In this document: one piece after another, positions 55,059 through 64,000 of the stretch | Numbering within the stretch: position 1 is the stretch's first letter | How the letters are laid out: every line of letters begins with the position of its first letter | NCBI RefSeq assembly: GCF_003053745.1 | Contig: NZ_QAYE01000004.1 | Span: forward strand, 248,001-312,000 | Reading direction: 5' to 3' | DNA from: Sphingomonas faeni | Lineage (GTDB): Bacteria; Pseudomonadota; Alphaproteobacteria; Sphingomonadales; Sphingomonadaceae | Length of the DNA: 64,000 nt | Translations under genes and position numbers: made by a program | The notes under the pieces: generated by a model | Databases searched by the model: none | Seen by the model: only the letters and a program-made list of their open reading frames with translations | Told to the model about the DNA's origin: nothing

Positions 55059-55874
55059 CTAATCTGTACCCGGCAGGTCGACATGGATCCGACGGAAGCG
55101 CGCCTCGACCAGGCTGTACGCACCGAACAGCGCCAGCCCGATACCGGTCAGCGCGAGCAGCCACTTGCCGCCCGGTTGCGATTGCAGCCGTTCCAGTGCC
55201 TCTGCCACGCCGCCGGCGTCGCTGGCATGTGCAGTCCAGGCGGCCAATCCGAACAGCCCGGCGACGATCAGGAACACGAGCGCCCGCGCCCCGTAGCCGA
55301 TCCTCCCCATCGTGCAGACATAGCCGGGCGCAGGGGCGTCGCCACGCAGGTCGTGGATGAAGTCGCCGCGCCACGCCTTCTGCGCCTGCTGGAAGGCGGC
55401 GACCAGCACGCCGACTGCGACAGCGCCGACCAGAACCCGTCCCGCCGGTTGGTCGAGCAGCAACGCGGTCCAGTCGCGCGCGCTCTCGTCGCCGGGCGAG
55501 ACGGCGGCGTCGCGCGATCCCGTCTTCATAGCGAGCTTGGCGGCGGTCCAGGCGAGGATCAGGTGCGCGATGCCGCTGACGACGTGGCCGATCCGCTTGA
55601 GGCTGCCCTTGACGTCGCTGCCGATCTGCTCGGGGTTCGCCGCCGCCTCCGTCAGTCGCCAGACCGCATAGCCGAGCAGGCCGGCGGCGACGATCGCGAG
55701 CAGTATCGGGCCGAACGCCTCGTCCGCCATCGACCCAATCGCACCCTGGTTGTCGGCGATCTTGCCACCACGCAACGCCGCGTCGACCGCGAACCAGCCG
55801 ACGAGAATATACACCACCCCGCGCGCGGCGAAGCCGAGTTTGGCGAGCAACGTCGCATTCGCATCCGAAATCAT
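55059..55874 (-). CDS. DUF1206 membrane protein
   Basis: A 271-residue inner-membrane protein made of three repeats of a two-helix unit, each starting with a G-x-x-A-R/H-G-x-x-Y/L-x-x-x-G motif: LGFAARGVVYILVGWFAV, IGHVVSGIAHLILAWTA and IGYGARALVFLIVAGLFGL. This repeat is diagnostic for DUF1206. Function is unknown. It is monocistronic by spacing, and the long gap on its 5' side contains a family D repeat. Confidence 0.92.
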   Translation of the reverse strand: MISDANATLLAKLGFAARGVVYILVGWFAVDAALRGGKIADNQGAIGSMADEAFGPILLAIVAAGLLGYAVWRLTEAAANPEQIGSDVKGSLKRIGHVVSGIAHLILAWTAAKLAMKTGSRDAAVSPGDESARDWTALLLDQPAGRVLVGAVAVGVLVAAFQQAQKAWRGDFIHDLRGDAPAPGYVCTMGRIGYGARALVFLIVAGLFGLAAWTAHASDAGGVAEALERLQSQPGGKWLLALTGIGLALFGAYSLVEARFRRIHVDLPGTD

Positions 55875-56291
55875 GAGCGCCTCTTTGTTACGGAGGCATA
55901 ACGGCGCGGCGCGCGTGACGTTCCTGTGGTGAGGCAGTTGAGGACGGTTGGGGAGCGGCTATCCCTCCCGAGCAAGCAAGATTTGTTTCCCCGCGAAGGC
56001 GGGGATCCAGTCTGGGCTCCCGCCTTCGCGGGAGAACAAGGAAGGCATCATGCCGCACAACTACCGACACGTACTTGCTCAACGGACATCGGCACCGTGG
56101 TTGTTGCGGGCGGCGCGGCCGATCTGCCTTCGGTTCCGCTGAAGCTATCACGATTTTCGCCGTTCTAGGGCGCAGACCTGATCTTCCTTCCTGTGGGGGG
56201 GGCAGGATCGTGAATCAGACGTTGGTTCGGTTTGACGCTGCAAGGGAAGGGCCCCAAGGGCGACTTCACCGTCGGAGGGGTGAGGGCGAGC
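55875..56291. other. gap with a family D repeat, no gene seen
   Basis: The 417 bases between the DUF1206 gene and the DUF4169 gene hold the repeat at 55982-56040 and a tract of eight G (56195-56202). I looked for the ribbon-helix-helix gene that often follows DUF4169 on the same strand but found only interrupted frames. Confidence 0.5.
55982..56040. repeat. palindromic repeat, family D copy 1
   Basis: TTTGTTTCCCCGCGAAGGCG and GCCTTCGCGGGAGAACAAG are inverted with a short centre (GATCCAGTCTGGG). It is 59 bases, the same length as the copy at 61661-61719, and the left arm has decayed. Confidence 0.82.
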
Positions 56292-56489
56292 TTATTCCTC
56301 GAACATGTCGGAGGTAGAATCGAGCCTCGCGCCGTCAAGCGTCCTCTCGATCCGAGTCTTCATAGTAGCGTCCGTCGCCTTCTCCGCTGCTGTCCGCCCG
56401 AACAGCCTGCGGTTCTGCTCTGCCCGCACCGAAGCCTCGTCACGAGCCCGCTGCTTCCGGACGAGTCGCAGGTTGATCACGTCACCCAC
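56292..56489 (-). CDS. DUF4169 family small protein
   Basis: A 65-residue protein: [20 protein letters not shown], then RRLFGRTAAEKATDATMKTR, ending LDGARLDSTSDMFEE. This is the DUF4169 family pattern ('INLR-ARK...NR--FGRTKAEK'), basic and helical, of unknown function. GTG 56489 overlaps the GNAT gene stop by eight bases and has GGAGA ahead of it. It would close the riboflavin run. Confidence 0.82.
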   Translation of the reverse strand: MGDVINLRLVRKQRARDEASVRAEQNRRLFGRTAAEKATDATMKTRIERTLDGARLDSTSDMFEE

Positions 56490-57027
56490 GCCTTGCTCTC
56501 CGCGCGCGCCAGTCGGCAGCACTCTGACCCCAATCGTCCACCGGCAGCGATTTGAGCGGCGGGGGGAGTGTCGTTGGGCCGCGGTTGGTCGACCCGAGCC
56601 GTTGCGCGAGGGCGATCGACTCGGCGTTGTCGGGTGCGATGGTGTGGATGATGTCGGTCCAGCCGAGGACATCCACCGCATAGTCGATTGTCGCCGTCGC
56701 GGCCTCGCGCGCGAACCCGCGACCGGCGAACTGCGATGCGAGCCCCCAGCCGATTTCCGTCCCCGGCCAGTCTTCGGGCTGCCACGGACCGACGCGACCG
56801 ATCCATTCGCCGGTATCGCGTAGCGTCACCGCGAACATCGAGAAGCCGCGAATGCTCCACGCGCCTGCCATTGCGCACAGACCACGCCAGGCGACGCTGC
56901 GCGACTGAACGCCGCCCAAATGGCGCATCGTGACGGGATCGGCGTGGAACGCGTACCACGCCTCGGCATCCTCCGGTCCCAAGGGCCGGAGCAACAGGCG
57001 CTCCGTGAGGAGCACCGGCGCGGTCAT
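56482..57027 (-). CDS. GNAT acetyltransferase (RimJ/RimL type)
   Basis: A 181-residue GNAT protein beginning [29 protein letters not shown], the N-terminal signature of the RimJ/RimL ribosomal-protein acetyltransferases, with the acetyl-CoA loop in [28 protein letters not shown]. Its ATG overlaps the ribH stop (ATGA), where many alphaproteobacteria have nusB instead. The substrate is unknown. Confidence 0.88.
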   Translation of the reverse strand: MTAPVLLTERLLLRPLGPEDAEAWYAFHADPVTMRHLGGVQSRSVAWRGLCAMAGAWSIRGFSMFAVTLRDTGEWIGRVGPWQPEDWPGTEIGWGLASQFAGRGFAREAATATIDYAVDVLGWTDIIHTIAPDNAESIALAQRLGSTNRGPTTLPPPLKSLPVDDWGQSAADWRARRARRG

Positions 57028-57446
57028 GCGATGAAGCGGTCCTTGAGCGCCAGCATGGCCAGCGCCGCGTTGGCTGCGCCGCCGCCCTTGTCGCCTTCGG
57101 TGGGCTTTGCACGCGTTAACGCCTGCGCCTCGTTCTCGGTGGTCAGGATGCCGTTGCCGATCGGCAGGCCGTCCATCGTCAGCTGCATGATCCCGCGTGC
57201 GCTCTCGCCCGCGACGATCTCGAAATGATAGGTCTCGCCGCGGATCACGACGCCCAGCGCGACATAGGCGTCGAACGTCTCGCTTTCCGCCGCCAGCGCG
57301 ATCGCGCCGGGGACTTCGAGCGCGCCGGGCACGGTGATCGTCTCGTGCGTGTGGCCGGCGGCTTCGATCGCGGTCTTCGCACCCTCGACCAGCAGGTCGT
57401 TGAGGTGATCGTAGAACCGGGCTTCGACGATGAGGAGATGCGCCAT
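57024..57446 (-). CDS. ribH: 6,7-dimethyl-8-ribityllumazine synthase
   Basis: A 140-residue subunit of lumazine synthase, the penultimate riboflavin enzyme. [45 protein letters not shown] and [14 protein letters not shown] cover the active-site loops. ATG 57446 shares one base with the upstream stop (TGATG). Length is normal for the family. It forms pentamers or capsids that hold the substrate. Confidence 0.95.
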   Translation of the reverse strand: MAHLLIVEARFYDHLNDLLVEGAKTAIEAAGHTHETITVPGALEVPGAIALAAESETFDAYVALGVVIRGETYHFEIVAGESARGIMQLTMDGLPIGNGILTTENEAQALTRAKPTEGDKGGGAANAALAMLALKDRFIA

Positions 57447-58600
57447 CAGTTGCTCTTTTCCATGTTCAGGGACGCGATCGGGCGCTCGCCGACGATCGAC
57501 AGGCCATAGCCGTCGAGGCCGACCAGCGTGTGATGCGTGTTGGTGATCAGCACCATGTCGTGGACGCCGAGTTCGGTCAGGATCATCGCGCCGACGCCGT
57601 AGTCGCGCAGTTCCTCCATGTCCGGGGTGATGTCCGCACCCGCCTTCTTCATCACCGCCGAGGTGAAGGTGTTGCTGCGAGGCCGGTTGATGACGACGAT
57701 CACGCCTGCACCTTCGTCCGCGATCATCTGCATCGAGCGCGCGAGGATACGGCCGCGTTCGCCCGATTCGCCGAAAATGTCCGCGAACGGCGACAGTGCG
57801 TGCATGCGGACCAAAGTTGGCTTGGCGGGGTCGATCTTGCCCTTCACGAGCGCGACCTGCTCGGTGCCGGTCGCCTTGTTCCAGAACGTCAGCGCGCTCC
57901 AGTCGCCACCCCATTCGGAGGTAAACTTCGCCTCGGCGCGCTTCTCGACGAGGTGATCGTGGCGGCGGCGATACGCGATCAGGTCGCGGATCGTGCCGAT
58001 CTTGACGTTGTGGAACTGCGCGAAGGTGACGAGGTCGTCCATCCGCGCCATCGTGCCGTCCTCGTTCATGATCTCGCAGATCACGCCCGAGGGATTGAGC
58101 CCGGCGAGCCGCGCGACGTCGACCGCCGCCTCGGTATGGCCGGCGCGGATCAGCACGCCGCCGTCGCGCGCGACCAGCGGGAAGACGTGGCCGGGGGTGA
58201 CGATGTCCGGCTTGCCCTTTGTCGCATCGACCGCGACCGCGATCGTGCGGGCGCGATCGGCGGCCGAGATGCCCGTCGTGACGCCTTCGAGCGCCTCGAT
58301 CGACACTGTGAACGCGGTCTCGTGCCGCGTGCCGTTGTTGCGGCTCATCAGTTCGAGCCCGAGTTCCTCGGTGCGATCCCTAGTCAGCGCGAGGCAGATC
58401 AGGCCGCGACCGAACTTCGCCATGAAGTTGATCTTCTCCGGCGTCGCCATCTGCGCGGGGATGACGAGGTCGCCCTCGTTCTCGCGGTCCTCGTCGTCGA
58501 CCAGGATGAACATCCGGCCGTTGCGCGCCTCGTCGATAATTTCTTCCGGGCTCGACAGATAGCCGTGCTTGAGACGGGCTAATTCAGCTGGCTTTGACAC
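57446..58600 (-). CDS. ribB: 3,4-dihydroxy-2-butanone-4-phosphate synthase with a degenerate GTP cyclohydrolase II domain
   Basis: A 384-residue protein. The N-terminal half is a normal DHBP synthase: [20 protein letters not shown] holds the metal-binding acidic residues, and [17 protein letters not shown] and [16 protein letters not shown] follow. The C-terminal half aligns with GTP cyclohydrolase II but the zinc-binding cysteines are gone: the usual 'HSECLTGD-F-S-RCDCG' reads [19 protein letters not shown]. It should make DHBP only, and a separate RibA is needed. This split is known in alphaproteobacteria. Confidence 0.93.
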   Translation of the reverse strand: MSKPAELARLKHGYLSSPEEIIDEARNGRMFILVDDEDRENEGDLVIPAQMATPEKINFMAKFGRGLICLALTRDRTEELGLELMSRNNGTRHETAFTVSIEALEGVTTGISAADRARTIAVAVDATKGKPDIVTPGHVFPLVARDGGVLIRAGHTEAAVDVARLAGLNPSGVICEIMNEDGTMARMDDLVTFAQFHNVKIGTIRDLIAYRRRHDHLVEKRAEAKFTSEWGGDWSALTFWNKATGTEQVALVKGKIDPAKPTLVRMHALSPFADIFGESGERGRILARSMQMIADEGAGVIVVINRPRSNTFTSAVMKKAGADITPDMEELRDYGVGAMILTELGVHDMVLITNTHHTLVGLDGYGLSIVGERPIASLNMEKSN

Positions 58601-59195
58601 GGTAATGCTCCATGCGTTGGAGATAGCGGGCGAGGACGTCGATCTCGATATTGACCGACTGCCCCATCTGGATCGTCCCGAGCGTGGTGACCGCCCAGGT
58701 ATGCGGAATGATGTTGAGGCCGAATTCGACCTCCCCGTCGATGTCTTGAACGCTGTTTACCGTGAGCGAGACGCCATCGACCGTCACCGAACCTTTGGGG
58801 GCGATGAACGGCGCGATGTCGGCGCCGGCGCGGATGGTGACGCGGTGCGAGCCGCCTTCCTCCGCCAATGCGACGACGGTGCCGAGCCCGTCGACATGGC
58901 CCGTGACGATATGGCCGCCGAGTTCGTCGCCGAGCTTCATCGCGCGTTCAAGATTGAACTTGCGACCCTCGGTCCATTGGTCCTTGGCGGTACGGCTGAT
59001 CGTCTCGCCCGAGACGTCGACCGCGAACCAGTTCGGGCCTTTATCCACGACCGTCAGGCAGACGCCGGAGCAAGAGATTGACGCGCCGAGATCGACGGTC
59101 GCGGTATCATAGGCGGTGCTGACGACCACGCGTGTGTCGTCTGGCGACTCCACGCTCGCGACAGTGCCGATGTCGGTGACGATTCCGGTGAACAT
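58584..59195 (-). CDS. ribE: riboflavin synthase, alpha subunit
   Basis: A 203-residue enzyme built of two lumazine-binding barrels: MFTGIVTDIGTVASVES with SCSGVCLTVVDKGPNWFAVDVSGET, then GGHIVTGHVDGLGTVVAL with VDGVSLTVNSVQDIDGE and LNIIPHTWAVTTLG. It dismutates dimethylribityllumazine to riboflavin as a trimer. It lies in the ribD-ribE-ribB-ribH run and overlaps ribB by 17 bases. Confidence 0.95.
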   Translation of the reverse strand: MFTGIVTDIGTVASVESPDDTRVVVSTAYDTATVDLGASISCSGVCLTVVDKGPNWFAVDVSGETISRTAKDQWTEGRKFNLERAMKLGDELGGHIVTGHVDGLGTVVALAEEGGSHRVTIRAGADIAPFIAPKGSVTVDGVSLTVNSVQDIDGEVEFGLNIIPHTWAVTTLGTIQMGQSVNIEIDVLARYLQRMEHYRVKAS

Positions 59196-60154
59196 TATGC
59201 CTCGTTTCGTTCGCGTTCGTAGACCTCGAGCCGGTCCATGCCAAGTTGCCGCGCATCGACGATCGCCCAGCGACCATGTGCTTCAGTCAGGTCGGTCAGG
59301 CCGATGTCGCGGAGTGCGGGCTTGCCGCCGCCGATCAGGATCGGCGCACGGTAGAGAAGGAGCCGGTCGACCACATCCACCGCGAGGAATGCCGACGCTA
59401 CGGCCGCGCCGCCTTCGACGAGAAGGTGGTCGACACCGGGGAGGGTGGCGATGTCGCGCGGAGCGGCGATGACGGTCCAGCCGGGCAGGTCTTTGACGGT
59501 TGCGGATAAAAGCACGCGCATCGGACCGCGAGCTTCCAGCCCCGGTAGCCGCACGTCGAGTCGCGGTGCATCGGCGTCGTACGTGCCGCGACCGACGAGG
59601 ATCGCTTCGTGCCGACTCCGCTCGAGATGCGCGTGAGCGCGAGCTTGTGGCCCCGTGATCCAGCGACTCGAGCCGTCCGCCATCGCGATGCAGCCGTCGA
59701 GCGATGTCGCGAGCTTCAGGGTGACATGGGGGCGGCCGAGCGCTTGGCGGGTAAGAAAGCCGGCCATCGAACGTCTGGCTTCCTTCGCGCGAACACCGCG
59801 CGTCACGGAGATGCCAGCGGCTTCCAGCCGGGCAAATCCTTGGCCCGCCGTTCGCGTATCGGGGTCTTCCAAGGCGGCAACGACACGCGCAACGCCTGCT
59901 TCGATCAGCAGGTCGCTACACGCGGGCCCACGCGGAGACCGATGCGCGCAGGGCTCCAGTGTCACGCAAGCCGTAGCTCCCCGAGCGTTCGTGCCAGCTT
60001 CAGCCAACGCCATCGCCTCGGCATGCGGTCGCCCGCTCGCCTGCGTCCAGCCCCGCCCGACGACGCGGCCCTCGCGCACGATCAGGCAGCCGACATTGGG
60101 GTTGGGCGCGGTTCGCCCTCGGCCCCGCTCGGCGAGTGCCAGCGCAGTGCCCAT
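59195..60154 (-). CDS. ribD: bifunctional riboflavin deaminase/reductase
   Basis: A 319-residue enzyme catalysing two early steps of the pyrimidine branch. The deaminase zinc site is in GRPHAEAMAL and VTLEPCAHRSPRGPACSDLLI (the usual PC-H-G-T-PC is slightly altered). The reductase domain has RPHVTLKLATSLDGCIAMADGSSRWITG and LLVEGGAAVASAFL. ATG 60154 is the first canonical start; eight codons of family-like sequence precede it (beginning at CTG 60178), so the true start may lie there. Its stop overlaps the ribE start by one base. Confidence 0.93.
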   Translation of the reverse strand: MGTALALAERGRGRTAPNPNVGCLIVREGRVVGRGWTQASGRPHAEAMALAEAGTNARGATACVTLEPCAHRSPRGPACSDLLIEAGVARVVAALEDPDTRTAGQGFARLEAAGISVTRGVRAKEARRSMAGFLTRQALGRPHVTLKLATSLDGCIAMADGSSRWITGPQARAHAHLERSRHEAILVGRGTYDADAPRLDVRLPGLEARGPMRVLLSATVKDLPGWTVIAAPRDIATLPGVDHLLVEGGAAVASAFLAVDVVDRLLLYRAPILIGGGKPALRDIGLTDLTEAHGRWAIVDARQLGMDRLEVYERERNEA

Positions 60155-60174
60155 CCAGCGGGTATCGACTTGTG

Positions 60175-60522
60175 TCAGATGCCCATGGCCTTCAGCTTGT
60201 CGTCCAGCCGCTTGAACGACTCGCGCTGCGCGTCCTCGCGGGCCTTCTGCTCGGCGAGCGCCTTGGCCTTGATCGGTGCGTCGATCTTCTGCTGAGCTTC
60301 GATCTGCGCATCGGTGCGATCGGCAGGCCATTGCTCGACGTAGATGATCTTCGGGCGGTATTCCTTCTCGACGTACGAATCCTTCATGAACGCGTAGATC
60401 AGGAAGCTGGTGACGCCGAGCGCCGCCACGAGAAAGATGAGTTCGTACGGCCGGCGCTGGCTGAGGAAGAGCCGCAGGTCGCGATAGGCGACGATCGGCG
60501 TGAAGCGACTGAAAAAGCCCAT
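60175..60522 (-). CDS. small membrane-anchored hypothetical protein
   Basis: A 115-residue protein with a membrane helix near residues 25-46 (YELIFLVAALGVTSFLIYAF) and a charged, coiled-coil C-terminus (AQIEAQQKIDAPIKAKALAEQK then AREDAQRESFKRLDDKLKAM). I use ATG 60522; a start at 60531 is possible. It is immediately upstream of ribD on the same strand. No family is recognised with confidence. Confidence 0.75.
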   Translation of the reverse strand: MGFFSRFTPIVAYRDLRLFLSQRRPYELIFLVAALGVTSFLIYAFMKDSYVEKEYRPKIIYVEQWPADRTDAQIEAQQKIDAPIKAKALAEQKAREDAQRESFKRLDDKLKAMGI

Positions 60523-60577
60523 GCGCGCCAAGATAGGGGGACGGAGCCGGCTAGGCCAGCCCCGCGCCCCTCAAGCT

Positions 60578-61243
60578 TTAGTTCTGGAGGACAAACGTCA
60601 GCGCCATCGACCGCCATGCCTCGACCGGAACGCCGTCGCGCGTCGCGGGCTTGAACCGCCACTTTGCCAGCGCGCGGTCGAGCGTCGCGCGGTAGAACGC
60701 GTCGGTGGTCGCGCTGACCCGCTCGACCTGCTTCACACGACCGTCGACACCGACCAGCACGCGGACCACGACCCGGCCCTCGCGTTCGGCGCGGCGTTCT
60801 TCGGACGGGTAGCTAGGCTGGAACTCGGCGGCATAGCGCGGGTCTATGCCGGGTTGGACGAATACCGGCGTGGGTTTCGGCGGATCGACCGCGACGGTGC
60901 CTGTTCCGGTGCCTTCGATGCCGATCGGCGGCGTGTAGGGGAGTGGATCGGGCGCGACCGCGAAGCCGTCGGTTTGCGGTATCTGCACTAGCGTAATCGG
61001 CGCGTCGGGACGCGGGGCGGGGCGCGGTTGCTGGCGGACCAGCGGATCGGCGGGCGGTACCGGCTCGGGTGGCGGCGGCGGGGTGTACGGCACATAGGTC
61101 ACGAGCGGCTTGTCAGGCACGAACGGCAGCACGTTGGGCGCCGCGAAGAACAAGGCTCCGATCACTGCGCAGTTGATGCTCAGCGCGACGCCGAGGCTCC
61201 CGGGATTGAATCCGCCCGTCCGGTTCAGTCGATCCGCGTACAT
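60578..61243 (-). CDS. tonB: TonB-family energy transducer
   Basis: A 221-residue protein with an uncleaved N-terminal membrane helix (VALSINCAVIGALFFAAPNVL), a Pro-rich periplasmic spacer (PYTPPPPPEPVPPADP) and a C-terminal TonB domain (QPSYPSEERRAEREGRVVVRVLVGVDGRV then ALAKWRFKPATRDGVPVEAW). It transmits proton-motive force to outer-membrane receptors. AAGGAGA precedes ATG 61243. No exbB/exbD are adjacent. Confidence 0.92.
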   Translation of the reverse strand: MYADRLNRTGGFNPGSLGVALSINCAVIGALFFAAPNVLPFVPDKPLVTYVPYTPPPPPEPVPPADPLVRQQPRPAPRPDAPITLVQIPQTDGFAVAPDPLPYTPPIGIEGTGTGTVAVDPPKPTPVFVQPGIDPRYAAEFQPSYPSEERRAEREGRVVVRVLVGVDGRVKQVERVSATTDAFYRATLDRALAKWRFKPATRDGVPVEAWRSMALTFVLQN

Positions 61244-61457
61244 TACCGTCTCCTTCGCATCTCCTTGAGGATGGCGGCGAGATAGATACCGCCGTTTGCG
61301 ATGGTACATCATTACATTTTGGGGGCAAGGGGAGATGGGTGGGGGGCGAGGTAAGCTAACCTTGTTTCGCCGCTCTCGGGCGATGTTTGCCGGTCGGCCC
61401 CATTGGCTCGACCAACCTTACCGTACTGCGCTGGCGGTCACATTCTTCGGCCACGTG

Positions 61458-61564
61458 CACCACCCCGGCGAAGGCCGGGGCCCAATTGGAAAGGTTGGAA
61501 TAATGGAACGCGGCGCCCGTTCGCAACGTCCCCCAATTGGGCCCCGGCCTTCGCCGGGGTGGTG
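61458..61564. repeat. palindromic repeat, family C copy 3
   Basis: CACCACCCCGGCGAAGGCCG and CGGCCTTCGCCGGGGTGGTG are perfectly inverted, each continued by GGGCCCAATTGG-type sequence. The centre is unique. It matches the copies at 437 and 9004. Confidence 0.9.
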
Positions 61565-61660
61565 ATGAGAGGGAAGGGCGGTGCTTTTGTCGAGCGCGGG
61601 CAAAGTGACCGCCGGCAAAGTATAGTCCGTTGCGGTCAATTCCACCGCAGCCCTTCCTTT

Positions 61661-61719
61661 CTTGTTCTCCCGCGAAGGCGGGAGCCCAGGCTGGACTCCC
61701 GCCTTCGCGGGAGAACAAG
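61661..61719. repeat. palindromic repeat, family D copy 2
   Basis: CTTGTTCTCCCGCGAAGGCG and CGCCTTCGCGGGAGAACAAG are perfectly inverted around GGAGCCCAGGCTGGACTCC. It sits 29 bases after the gltX stop on the minus strand and could act as a terminator-like structure. Confidence 0.88.
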
Positions 61720-61748
61720 CTTTTTCCGGCGACCTTCAGGGAGCTAGA

Positions 61749-63080
61749 TCAGCGCGCCGCCAACCGCTCCAAAGCCCGCTCCCGCCCGATCAACGGCAGC
61801 AGCGCCGCCATATCCGGCCCATGATCGCGCCCTGTCAGCGCCAGCCGCAACGGCAGGAACAAAGCCTTCCCCTTGCGCCCCGTCTCCGCTTTCAACCGAG
61901 CCGTCAGCGCGTGCCAAGGATCGCTCGACCAGTCGATCTCCCCAGCCGCCACCAGCGCCTGATCGAGATACGCCACGTCGATCTCGCCCTCACCCTCGAC
62001 AGCAACCGGCCCTTCGATCACACCCCACCAGTCCGCCGCATCGGCCAGCGTCACGAGGTTCGGCCGCACCGCCTCCCACGCCGCCACATCCATGCCCGCC
62101 GGCAACCGCCCAGCCACCGCCTCGAACGGCAGCGTATGCAGGATCCGCGCGTTCAACGCCGCCAGCTCCGCCTCGTCGAACCGCGCCGGCGCGCGCCCGA
62201 ACCGCGCAAAGTCGAACCCCGCGATCAACGGCGCGGCGTCGGCGATCGGTTCGACCGGGTCGCTCGTCCCGATCCGCGCGAGCAGCGCACGCACCGCCTG
62301 CGGCTCGATTCCGACCTCGCGGAAATGATCGACGCCGAGCGACCCGAGCCGCTTCGACAGCTTGCCCTCCGCACCGGTCAGCAACGCCTCGTGCGCGAAC
62401 CGCGGCGGCGCGACGCCGAGCGCGGCGAACATCTGCAACTGGAGCGCGGTGTTCGACACATGATCCTCGCCGCGGACGACATGAGTCACGCCCATCTCGG
62501 CATCGTCGATCGCCGACGGCAGCATATACAGCCACGACCCGTCCGCGCGCCGGATCACCGGATCGCTCATCGTCTTCGCCTCGAAATGCGCCGCGCCGCG
62601 GATCAAATCGTCCCACGCGATCGCCGAGTCGTGATCGAGCTTGAACCGCCAATGCGGCTTCACGCCGTCCGCCTCCAGCTTCGCCCGCGCGTCGTCGTCC
62701 AACGCCAGCGCCGCGCGGTCGTAGATCGGCGGCAACCCGCGCCCGGCCTGGATCTTGCGCTTGAGGTCGAGCTCCTGCGTGGTCTCGTACGCCGGATACA
62801 CGTGCCCGCTCGCGACCAGTGCCGCGAACCGCGCCTCGTACAGAGCGAACCGCGCTGACTGCCGTTCCTCCGCATCCGGCGTCATCCCGAGCCAGTCGAG
62901 ATCGGCGCGGATCGCGTCGACGAACCGCTCTTCGCTGCGTTCGGGATCGGTATCGTCGATCCGCAGCACGAACTTGCCGCCATTGGCGCGCGCGAACATC
63001 CAGTTGTGGAGCGCGGTGCGGATGTTGCCGACATGCAGCCGGCCGGTGGGCGAGGGGGCGAAACGGGTGATTACGGTCAT
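61749..63080 (-). CDS. gltX: glutamate--tRNA ligase
   Basis: A 443-residue class I aminoacyl-tRNA synthetase. The HIGH-region is [20 protein letters not shown] and the KMSKS-region is [34 protein letters not shown] and [21 protein letters not shown] follow in order. It is shorter than E. coli GltX but like the second, Glu/Gln-discriminating alphaproteobacterial copies; whether it also charges tRNA-Gln cannot be told. ATG 63080 gives the family start. Divergent from prs. Confidence 0.95.
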   Translation of the reverse strand: MTVITRFAPSPTGRLHVGNIRTALHNWMFARANGGKFVLRIDDTDPERSEERFVDAIRADLDWLGMTPDAEERQSARFALYEARFAALVASGHVYPAYETTQELDLKRKIQAGRGLPPIYDRAALALDDDARAKLEADGVKPHWRFKLDHDSAIAWDDLIRGAAHFEAKTMSDPVIRRADGSWLYMLPSAIDDAEMGVTHVVRGEDHVSNTALQLQMFAALGVAPPRFAHEALLTGAEGKLSKRLGSLGVDHFREVGIEPQAVRALLARIGTSDPVEPIADAAPLIAGFDFARFGRAPARFDEAELAALNARILHTLPFEAVAGRLPAGMDVAAWEAVRPNLVTLADAADWWGVIEGPVAVEGEGEIDVAYLDQALVAAGEIDWSSDPWHALTARLKAETGRKGKALFLPLRLALTGRDHGPDMAALLPLIGRERALERLAAR

Positions 63081-63177
63081 TCCGCCGCTGTACGGAGCGG
63101 CGCGGCGGCGGGCAAACCCTTCCACCAACGGGAAGCTGCGCCTAAGGGGTTCGCACTATCGAGCGGGAAATAGCTTC

Positions 63178-64000
63178 ATGAAACTGATGACCGGCAATTC
63201 GAACCTGCCGCTGGCGCAGGAAATCTCCGCCTATCTCGAGATTCCGCTGACCGACGTCAGCGTGCGGCGGTTCGCCGACGAGGAGGTCTTCGTCGAGATC
63301 AACGAGAACGTCCGCGGCGAGGACGTGTTCGTGATCCAGTCGACCGGCTATCCCGCCAACGACAATCTCATGGAACTGCTGATCATGATCGACGCGCTCA
63401 AGCGTGCGTCGGCGCGGCGCATCACCGCGGTGATCCCGTACATGGGGTACGCTCGGCAGGACCGAAAGCCCGGCCCGCGCACGCCGATATCGGCAAAGCT
63501 GGTCGCCAATTTGATCACGGTCGCGGGCGCGAACCGCGTGTTGTCGGTCGACCTGCATGCCGGGCAGATCCAGGGCTTCTTCGATATCCCGACCGACAAC
63601 CTCTACGCCGCACCGGTGATGTCCGCAGACATCCTCGCGCGGTTCAAGGGCAAGAACCTGATGGTCGTGTCGCCGGACGTCGGCGGTGTCGTCCGTGCAC
63701 GCGTGCTCGCCAAGCGACTCGACAACGCCCCGCTGGCGATCGTCGACAAGCGTCGCGAGCGCGCGGGCGAGTCGGAGGTGATGAACATCATCGGCGAAGT
63801 CGAGGGGCGGTTCTGCATCCTGGTCGACGACATCGTCGATTCGGCCGGGACGCTGTGCAACGCGGCGGCGGCGCTGAAGGAAGCAGGCGCCGAGGATGTC
63901 GTGGCGTATGTCACGCACGGCGTGTTGTCGGGTGGGGCAGTGGCCCGAGTCGAGGGCTCGGAACTCCGCGAACTGGTGATCACCGATTCGATCGGGAATC
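63178..64000 (+). CDS. prs: ribose-phosphate pyrophosphokinase (cut by the right edge)
   Basis: The first 274 codons of PRPP synthase, which makes PRPP from ribose-5-phosphate and [64 protein letters not shown] (ATP loop with the catalytic His replaced in context), [16 protein letters not shown] and the PRPP-binding [20 protein letters not shown] are present. ATG 63178 is the family start. The 3' end lies outside the window. Confidence 0.95.
   Translation, partial: MKLMTGNSNLPLAQEISAYLEIPLTDVSVRRFADEEVFVEINENVRGEDVFVIQSTGYPANDNLMELLIMIDALKRASARRITAVIPYMGYARQDRKPGPRTPISAKLVANLITVAGANRVLSVDLHAGQIQGFFDIPTDNLYAAPVMSADILARFKGKNLMVVSPDVGGVVRARVLAKRLDNAPLAIVDKRRERAGESEVMNIIGEVEGRFCILVDDIVDSAGTLCNAAAALKEAGAEDVVAYVTHGVLSGGAVARVEGSELRELVITDSIGN

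Larger units (their letters stand above)
61244..61748. other. gap with two palindromic repeats, no gene seen
   Basis: These 505 bases between tonB and gltX hold a family C repeat (61458-61564) and a family D repeat (61661-61719). No other open frame has recognisable similarity. Confidence 0.55.

Noticed and set aside
56195..56202. Tract of eight G as a phase-variable homopolymer
   Set aside because: It lies in a gene-free gap and not within or directly before a reading frame, so there is nothing visible to switch.

Overview
The window is GC-rich chromosomal DNA of an alphaproteobacterium, most probably a sphingomonad (Sphingomonas or a close relative). The basis is the gene complement and neighbourhoods: a GANTC (CcrM-type) methyltransferase, MmcB, COQ9, DUF4169, DUF1206 and DUF1272 proteins, MetX/MetW, an HWE histidine kinase, a RibB whose GTP-cyclohydrolase half is degenerate, and several families of short GC-rich palindromic repeats of the kind scattered through sphingomonad genomes. 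Species cannot be named from the sequence alone. No plasmid, phage or transposase gene is visible. The window starts inside an acyl-CoA dehydrogenase gene and ends inside prs.

Layout. 1-10 kb: acyl-CoA dehydrogenase 3' end, a repeat-filled gap, arylamine N-acetyltransferase, a short GntR regulator, nitroreductase, a POT peptide transporter, aldo/keto reductase with a dicarboxylate-type symporter, then glmM, a DUF1272 zinc protein, thiD and rnhB. 10-20 kb: the CcrM-like methyltransferase behind a promoter crowded with its own GANTC target, folP, a bestrophin-like channel, hemC with a fused hemD/mitofilin-like gene, tsaD, gpsA and mmcB. 20-28 kb: ankyrin protein, SCO, YcgN and YgjP-like proteins, then a minus-strand run of type III polyketide synthase, methyltransferase, FAD oxidoreductase, msrB and a PBP1A-type enzyme. 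28-37 kb: a winged-helix regulator between two AT-rich islands, followed by four consecutive exported-protein genes. Three encode small secreted proteins and the fourth a 1676-residue outer-membrane protein with DUF11-like modules. This is the least explained locus here. 37-46 kb: tRNA-Leu(GAG), zinc-ribbon protein, ftsE-ftsX-ydcF-plsC, tyrA/hisC, metX-GNAT-metW. 46-55 kb: receiver protein and HWE kinase, ssb, feoAB, COQ9, EamA transporter, old yellow enzyme, small hypotheticals. 55-64 kb: DUF1206, the riboflavin run ribD-ribE-ribB-ribH-GNAT-DUF4169, TonB, gltX and prs.

Many genes overlap by 1-4 bases (ATGA, GTGA or TGATG junctions), which implies translationally coupled operons: glmM/DUF1272, thiD/rnhB, tsaD/gpsA, SCO/ycgN, PKS/methyltransferase, ftsE/ftsX/ydcF/plsC, hisC/tyrA, metX/GNAT/metW, ribB/ribH/GNAT.

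Five families of palindromic repeat occupy most intergenic gaps. One copy lies inside thiD, exactly 36 codons long and in frame, so the kinase seems to carry a repeat-encoded insert. Another copy ends where folP translation should begin and leaves that gene without a canonical start codon at the expected place.
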